From Doris montereyensis (Eukaryota; Mollusca; Gastropoda; Nudibranchia; Dorididae), in contig JAXRKP010000188.1 of assembly GCA_037039925.1 (NCBI GenBank), positions 241,001-305,000 on the forward strand: DNA of 64,000 nt, written 5' to 3'. Under the pieces are notes generated by a model, which saw nothing but the letters and a program-made list of their open reading frames with translations, was not told the origin of the DNA and made no database searches. The first letter of the stretch is position 1. Every line of letters starts with the position of its first letter. Made by a program: the position numbers and the translations under genes. Shown here piece after piece: positions 57,225-64,000 of the stretch.

Positions 57225-57580
57225 ATGTCCATGTATTGACATCTACTGACATGTCCATGTATTGACATCTACTGACATGTCCATGTATTGACATCTACTG
57301 ACATGTCCATGTATTGACATCTACTGACATGTCCATGTATTGACATCTACTGACATGTCCATGTATTGACATCTACTGACATGTCCATGTATTGACATCC
57401 ACTGACATGTCCATGTATTGACATCTACTGACATGTCCATGTATTGACATCTACTGACATGTCCATGTATTGACATCTACTGACATGTCCATGTCCATGT
57501 ATTGACATCTACTGACATGTCCACATGTCCATGTATTGACATCTACTGACATGTCCATGTATTGACATCTACTGACAAAC
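57225..57580. repeat. 26-bp array
   Basis: About 13 copies of tgacatctactgacatgtcc plus atgtat. Two places (57486, 57520) have a short internal duplication of atgtcc. Confidence 0.97.
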
Positions 57581-57649
57581 TGCATGCTGCCAGACCCATC
57601 ACCCATGTATTGCCTTTCTCTGTGTGTTTTTTCCACTATTCACTGATAC

Positions 57650-59340
57650 TTGTCACAACTTGTAGTTGAATCATTTGTAAACAAACAGTTCAAAGAATTA
57701 TTTTGTTTATTGTTTAGTACTAGCAGATTTTTAACCAAAAAAACCGGAAGTAGACTGTGTGTAAAACTGCTAGTCAAATGTTTTGTTGTTTTTTGACTAA
57801 CAACTAAAATCTCACAATTGAAAATAATGAACTGTGTGTGGGACTTAAGGGTCAGATAATAACAAAAAAAACATTAACTTTCTAACTAAGTGTTTGCAGT
57901 TTTCATGGCAATTGTTAAAATTCGTGCCAGAACTTTACACCTCGGAAAATCAATGGTGAAAGTGGAAAAGTTTGAGAATTTTAAAAATATTATTTAACTC
58001 ATTTTTTCAAAATTACCACGAATTTGTTTTTGGACATTAGGGATATTTTGCCTGAAATATCTCACATTTGTTAAGAGAATTTGTTTTTCTAAAAAATCAA
58101 TCTATCTCCTGTGTTTAAAAAGATTTTTTTTATCTATCTCTGGTTTACAAAAACCCCAGCCAGTTAATTTAAAAGACGTTAAAAGTACTCATTATTTCTC
58201 AATTGTCGACATTCAAAATCCATGGCAGTGTGTAAGTATGGTATGTGTCCTTTTTGAGTTCATTGAGTCGTGGTTTTGACATAACTGATGTATCAAAGTC
58301 ACAGATTTATTTATGTTATTTAATCACTAGGTTAGCAATATTGCCTTTAGGAAATGCTGTTACCCGTAATCGAATTCGCCTTAGTTATACAAGTAAACAT
58401 TGGAATTACTGAATGTAATTTTTGTGCCAAATTTTTCAGTGCAATACTATATTCAGTATTTTAAAACTTCACATTTATTTATCATCATTATCAAGAGTAA
58501 TGGTTTGTTCCTTTTCTTTTTCATGAAGTAAATTTTTTTTTCTTCTTAAAAAAATCTTGTTTTTATTTCATGATCTAAACATGAAGTATTTATTCACTGT
58601 TTTGTATTTTATTCTCTATAGATCTCATACTAATTAATTATCCATTAAGAGATCTTGCTCTATTTTTCATAAAAAAGAAAAGAACCCCCCCCCCCCCCCC
58701 CCCCCCTCTTCATCCAAAAAAAACCCCAAACAAAAACAAACAAACAAAAAAACAACAGCCCCACAACCCAACAAAAATACACAAAAAATCACCAAAGACA
58801 ACCTACGCTCTAAAACATCAAAACAAAACAGAACATACCTCTTAAAGCAAACAAACATCCCCTTAAAAAAAAAAAGAAGTTAAAACAAGCATCAACCAAA
58901 CCAAAACACAAACAAAATCAAACGCCTCCCCAACAAACAAGCAAAAAGGCCAGTAATACATTTTATTTATGTGTTTTAAATACCTGTTGTTGAATTTTCA
59001 ATAAGATACCAATATTTCCCTGTGAGTAAAGTTCAAAGCTACTTGACTTATTTGCCCGTTGGACACGTCTTAGGCCAGTCTGTAGCATGATAAGTTTGTA
59101 GTCACAAGGACGCTGGTTCCAAGTATTTCTTCACAATGGTTGTCACCATAAATTACTTCCCCGTAACTTCACTTTCTTCACTTAGATAAGTACCTTGCTG
59201 GCTGATGGATGGTCATCAGATATTATTATTACTGTGGCCTCTCAATAGGAATGGGCTTACTTCTCATAAAAAGACAGAAAGAGAGAGGGGCGGGGTGGGG
59301 CAGATAAAAAATGTCCAGTGGGAGAAAGTGTACTTTGTTT
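57650..59340. other. No gene seen
   Basis: AT-rich, with a C-run at 58686-58706 followed by A/C-rich sequence to about 58950. No supported coding signal. Confidence 0.5.
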
Positions 59341-59344
59341 TTCA

Positions 59345-59640
59345 TGTGTGATCCTGATGGTCCCTGGAGGTCCCTGATGGTCATGGTCCCTGGATGGTCC
59401 CTGACAGTTCCTGATCCTGAGGTTCTGATGGTGGGTCCCTGATGGTCCCTGATGGTCCCTGATGGTCCCTGAAAAATGGTCCCTGACAATGGTCCCTGGA
59501 AAGTCCCTGTTGTTTTTCATGTGTGATCCCTGATGGTCCCTGAGGTCCCTGATGGTCCCTGATGGTCCCTGACGGTCCCTGATGGTCCCTGATGGTCCCT
59601 GATGGTCCCTGACGGTCCCTGATGGTCCCTGATGGTTTGA
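59345..59640. repeat. 10-bp array
   Basis: About 25 copies of ggtccctgat with many variants (ggtccctgac, ggtccctgga). A flanking segment, tttttcatgtgtgatc, appears both at the left edge and again near 59514, so a larger block was duplicated. Confidence 0.95.
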
Positions 59641-59644
59641 TTTT

Positions 59645-60960
59645 ATTCCTGATTAAGTATTTTTTTTAAACTTTATGGGTTTCATTTTCTGACCCATGGT
59701 TTTAAAGAATGCTACTCAACATCTTTAGAATCGAGTACATCAGTGATAATATGTGCATTCTTTTAGACAATGTTTTTAAAGATTCAAGTATTTGACAATG
59801 TGGTACATGATAGTATTTATCATTACTCACTGAAAGGACTATCAGTGTCCTCTTCAAAAAAAAAATGGTACAACATATGTTCAAATGTCTTTCTTTTATT
59901 ATGTTTTTCTATTACATTATTTTTTGGTCTACACTTGCACATTAATTTGTTTGATTTTATTCGTGGCCGTTACAAAACAATACGTTTAATTAAGTATTTA
60001 CATAAACTTAGATGCAAGCAACACATTGGGTTTGCATTTCTGCTTTTTAAATAAGACTTTTTTTGGGGGGTGGCATGTCAGCCCATTTAAGGAAGAAGGG
60101 ATTGGGTCCAGTTCCTAGTGCTGACAATGAACCTGAGTTTCAATATTCTCTCTACTTTAACTAGACTTTATTGACAACAAGTCTAGTATTGTACTACAAC
60201 AACATAAGGTTTTTCTCAAACCCAAGCAGGGGATACAATAACACCATCTTGTCTCTGAGGGGAAAATATTTTTAATGTCCCCTGTTTAGAAGCAACGCCT
60301 ATTGATCTTTTCCGATTGAAATCTTGTCTGTGGATTTATTTGGGTAGTCCTTTCTCATTCTCACTCAAAGAAACTGTGGGTAATCATTTACTTTTTCTTT
60401 GTTCAGGCTCTATACAGTTAAAGTCATTTGAGGTAGAAAGCATTATCTGCACTCTTCATAATTACATAGCTGCCAACCAGAAGTAAAAACATATTTAGTT
60501 CATTAGTTTCTTTGAGTCACCTTGAAAAGTTTATATACGAGGTTAAGTGTATTTTTAAAAGAAATCCCAAGTTTTGAAGACAGAGACTGGATAGATGGGG
60601 GGTTGTCGCAGTTTGCCAGAAAAGCCAGCGATTGGCAGTTTTTGTTATTTAACCTTAAATTCAAGTTAAATCATCAATTTTTTTTCTGACATTTTACTGT
60701 ACATCATGCGAGGTAGATTGTTGACATGTTAAGAGTCAATTTATCTATTTGAAAAGGTTGGCGGCTATGTAATTATGTGTACTTACTCACTCATTGTGAA
60801 ATAGTTGCCTAGTAGGCAGAAAATAAGCCGAAAATTCAATGAAACCCTCTTCTTTCTACTATTTCTAGTGACGTTTTCCCCTGAGATTTTCTCAATGGCT
60901 TGCACAGCAAACTGACCTGAAAGTTTTCTCGTTGATTGCTTTGGTTTTTCTGTTCATTAC
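59645..60960. other. No gene seen
   Basis: AT-rich; the 94-codon frame at 59770-60054 has no supporting motif. Confidence 0.5.
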
Positions 60961-60971
60961 AAGTCAACAGG

Positions 60972-61092
60972 CTTTCCTCTTTAGTTTGATTGCGTAGGCT
61001 ATTACAATTCCACATACTTTCCTCTTTAGTTTGATTACATAGGCTATTACAATTCTACATACTTTCCTCTTTAGTTTGATTACATAGGCTAT
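60972..61092. repeat. 45-bp triplicate
   Basis: Three copies (the third partial) of ctttcctctttagtttgatt, acataggctattacaattct, acata. Confidence 0.92.
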
Positions 61093-61214
61093 CTTATTCA
61101 CTACTGTGTTATTGCCTTCCTGCACATTACATTAGCTCTCCTGTTCACTTCAAATGCCTTCCTGTACATTAGTTGACTTATTTTTCTATTGTACTGGTTT
61201 CACCAATGCTCAGT

Positions 61215-61870
61215 TGACTATAGTAAGAATAATGTCTCTAGTAATATTTGTTTGTAGTCTATAGTAAGAATGCTGTCTCTAGTAGTATTTGTTTGTAGTC
61301 TATAGTAAGTATGATGTCTCTAGTAGTATTTGTTTGTAGTCTATAGTAAGAATGTCTCTAGTAGTATTTGTTTGTTTGTAAGTATGTCCATAGTAAGTAT
61401 GATGTCTCTAGTAGTATTTGTTTGTAGTCCATAGTAAGTATGATGTCTCTAGTAGTATGTGTTTTGTATTCTATAGTAAGTATGATGTCTCTAGTAGTAT
61501 TTGTTTGTAGTCTATAGTAAGAATGATGTCTCTCTAGTAGTATGTGTTTGTAGTCTATAGTAAGAATGATGTCTCTAGTAGTATTTGTTTGTAGTCCATA
61601 GTAAGTATGATGTCTCTAGTAGTATTTGTTTGTAGTCCATAGTAAGAATGATGCCTCTAGTAGTATTTGTTTGTAGTCCATAGTAAGAATGATGTCTCTA
61701 GTAGTATTTGTTTGTAGTCTATAGTGAGTATGATGTCTCTAGTAGTATTTGTTTGTAGTCTATGAAGTATGATGTCTCTAGTAGTATTTGTTTGTAGTCT
61801 ATAGTAAGAATGATGTCTCTAGTAGTATTTGTTTGTAGTATATAGTAAGAATGATGTCTCTAGTAGTATT
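61215..61870. repeat. 41-bp array
   Basis: About 16 copies of agtctatagtaagaatgatg, tctctagtagtatttgtttg, t, with small variants (tccata, aagtatg). Confidence 0.97.
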
Positions 61871-62023
61871 CTACACATTGGACTTTGAATATGCTGAAAA
61901 TGATATTATAATACATTGTTGTCTATAATGTCCTGTGTAATGCAGTGCTGTGAACTGTGAGTCATCAGTGATATTATGATAAAGATATCTTAATTGAAAC
62001 ACCCCACACTTGTACTGAAATCA

Positions 62024-62029
62024 AATAAA
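62024..62029 (+). terminator. AATAAA hexamer, assignment unknown
   Basis: A plus-strand polyadenylation hexamer in unique sequence between two arrays. No gene nearby ends here, so it may be chance. Confidence 0.15.
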
Positions 62030-62224
62030 ATTTTAAGTGAAACTCCAGCCTGTGATGAGTTTTATCGTTTTCTTATTGCATTGCTGGTTGAGACGAGAAT
62101 GCTAATGATGTGCTGTGAGATATAATCTATGTAATAAGTTGATAGATTTATAATCTAAGTGTAGATTACAAATTAACCGTTGCTATGGTACTGACAGGAC
62201 TAATAGGCATTGGTTTTATTAGTT

Positions 62225-62985
62225 TTATCTTTCTTGCTTTGTGCAACGTTGTAACATTTTCCTTTGTCACAATCTTCCTTTGTCTACGTTGTAATCATTT
62301 TGTTTTGTGCTACATTGTAACATCTTTGCTTTGTCACAACATTTTCCTGTCACGTTTATCTTCTTGCTTTGTGCTACATTGTAACATTTTTCCTGTCACG
62401 TTTATCTTCTTGCTTGTGCTACATTGTAACATTTTCTTTGTCACGTTTATCTTCTGCTTTAGCAGACAGTAAGATTGTCACGGTTTATCTTCTTGCTTTG
62501 TGCTACTTTGCAATATTTTTCCTGTCACGCTTATCTTCTTGCTTTGTGCTACATTGCATTTTCCGTCACGTTTATCTTCTTGTTTTGTGCTAGCATTGTA
62601 ACATTTTCTTGTCACGCTTTATCTTCTGTCTTGTGCTACATTGTGTAACATTTTCGTCACGTTTATCTTCTTGCTTTGTGCTACGTTGTAACATTTTCCT
62701 GTCACGTTTATCTTCTTGCTTTGTGCTACGTTGTAACATTTTCCTGTCACGTTTATCTTCTTGCTTTGTGCTACGTTGTAACATCTTCCTGTCACGTTTA
62801 TCTTCTTGCTTTGTGCTACGTTGTAACATTTTCCTGTCACGTTTATCTTTTTGCTTTGTGCTACGTTGTAACATTTTCCTGTCATATTTATCTTCTTGCT
62901 TTGTGCTACATTGTAACATTTTCCTGTCACGTTTATCTTCTTGCTTTGTGCTACGTTGTAACATTTTCTTGTCATGTACTCTTTC
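62225..62985. repeat. 45-bp array
   Basis: About 15 copies of cttgctttgtgctacgttgt, aacattttcctgtcacgttt, atctt; degraded at the left. The 45-bp period keeps frames open on both strands (up to 184 codons), so the ORFs are not evidence of a protein. Confidence 0.95.
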
Positions 62986-63247
62986 CTAGCGATGACCGGG
63001 TGTGGTGGTCTTGTGGTGCTTACCCTTGAAAGTGGGGCATCACAATGACATGATCGCTTTGAAACGAACCACCCTTTCTCACTGTCTTTCTGTTTGTTTC
63101 TGCTTTTCTCCATGCTAGTCAGTGTGCATGTCTGCGTATCTGCCTCTTCCGCTGATTGTCTCCCTGCCTTCATCGCTTCTCTTTGTTTCTAATTCTGTCT
63201 GTCTGTATGTCTGTCTGTTTGTGTCTGCCTAATCTTCCGCCTCCTCG

Positions 63248-63250
<3 letters not shown>

Positions 63251-63313
<63 letters not shown>
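63251..63313. repeat. (CT)n microsatellite
   Basis: About 31 uninterrupted CT units. Confidence 0.98.
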
Positions 63314-63316
<3 letters not shown>

Positions 63317-63369
63317 CCTCGTTCCCTCTCCCGCCTAATAAAGTTTGAAATACTTTTATAATCTCCGTT

Positions 63370-64000
63370 CTGTATTTACAATATATACAATATATAGAAT
63401 GTATACACTATATACACTATATACAATATATAGAATGTATACACTATATACAATATATAGAATGTATACACTATATACAATATATAGAATGTATACAATA
63501 TATAGAATGTATACACTATATACAATATATAGAATATACAATATATAGAATGTATACACTATATACAATGAATATACACTATATACTATATATATATAGA
63601 ATATACACTATATACAATGTATACAATATATAGAATGTATACACTATATAAATATATAGAATGTATACAATATATAGAATGTATACACTACATACACTAT
63701 ATACAATGTATACAATATATACAATATAGAATGTATACACTATATACAATATATATATAGAATGTATACACTATATACAATATATAGAATGTATATACAC
63801 TATATACAATGTATACAATATATAGAATGTATACACTATATACAATATATAGAATGTATACACTATATACAATATATAGAATGTATACACTATATACAAT
63901 ATATATAATGTATACATATACAATATATAGAATGTATACACTATATACAATAAATATAATGTATACAATATATAGAATGTATACACAATATATAGAATGT
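63370..64000. repeat. TA-rich array running off the right edge
   Basis: Units of about 27 bp (acactatatacaatatatag, aatgtat) with many shorter variants. It continues to the last base, so its full length is unknown. Confidence 0.95.

Noticed and set aside
62590..63173. 124-184-codon ORFs on both strands
   Set aside because: The 45-bp unit is a multiple of three, so open frames arise by period alone; no start context, splice support or domain.

Overview
This is a eukaryotic, AT-rich genomic window that looks like an invertebrate, most likely a mollusc or other lophotrochozoan. The evidence is split genes with GT-AG introns, tRNA-derived SINEs, RTE-like, Penelope-like and Ty3/gypsy retroelement remnants, Tigger/pogo and piggyBac-type DNA transposons, and about thirty tandem arrays. 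No rRNA, functional tRNA gene, CRISPR array or bacterial gene structure is seen. The species call is inference.

Three host genes can be read by joining exons across phase-matched splice sites. (1) POLR1B, the second-largest RNA polymerase I subunit, plus strand, 3' half only: eight exons from 1519 to about 16750. (2) An unrecognised minus-strand gene: two exons at 21176-20946 and 18947-18620 join in phase and are followed by a minus-strand AATAAA at 17891-17886. It has Gly/Tyr-rich motifs loosely like axonemal microtubule inner proteins, and a perfect RFX X-box plus an ETS site lie about 3.7 kb upstream. (3) FHIP2A (formerly FAM160B1), an FTS-Hook-FHIP dynein-adaptor subunit, plus strand: sixteen exons from 33464 to 55347. 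A fourth gene-like unit, an integrase-like multi-copy family (DUF7869-like, from memory), lies inside POLR1B intron 1 on the same strand.

Layout: 1-1150 Penelope-like RT remnant (minus); 1519-16750 POLR1B, whose introns hold the nested gene, two SINEs, a piggyBac derivative, a TTAA-flanked repeat, a LINE tail and several minisatellites; 17870-21180 the minus-strand gene with a Tigger-like element in its intron; 22150-25450 SINEs, an array, a candidate promoter and a retroelement terminus; 25600-26240 long TA/GA/TG microsatellites; 26900-29850 an RTE-like LINE carrying a Ty3/gypsy RT fragment; 30650-30980 an AAT block; 32270-33200 a second TTAA-flanked repeat; 33464-55347 FHIP2A; 55350-64000 no recognisable gene but six arrays.

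The main structural theme is that many arrays are seeded from nearby functional sequence. Units copy coding sequence of the nested gene, RT coding sequence of the LINE, a transposon terminal repeat, two FHIP2A 5' splice sites and at least two FHIP2A 3' splice sites. The second theme is frequent one- or two-base frame breaks in exons whose splice phases and conserved residues are otherwise intact. Homopolymer errors in an unpolished long-read assembly explain these better than gene decay, though this cannot be proven from the window.
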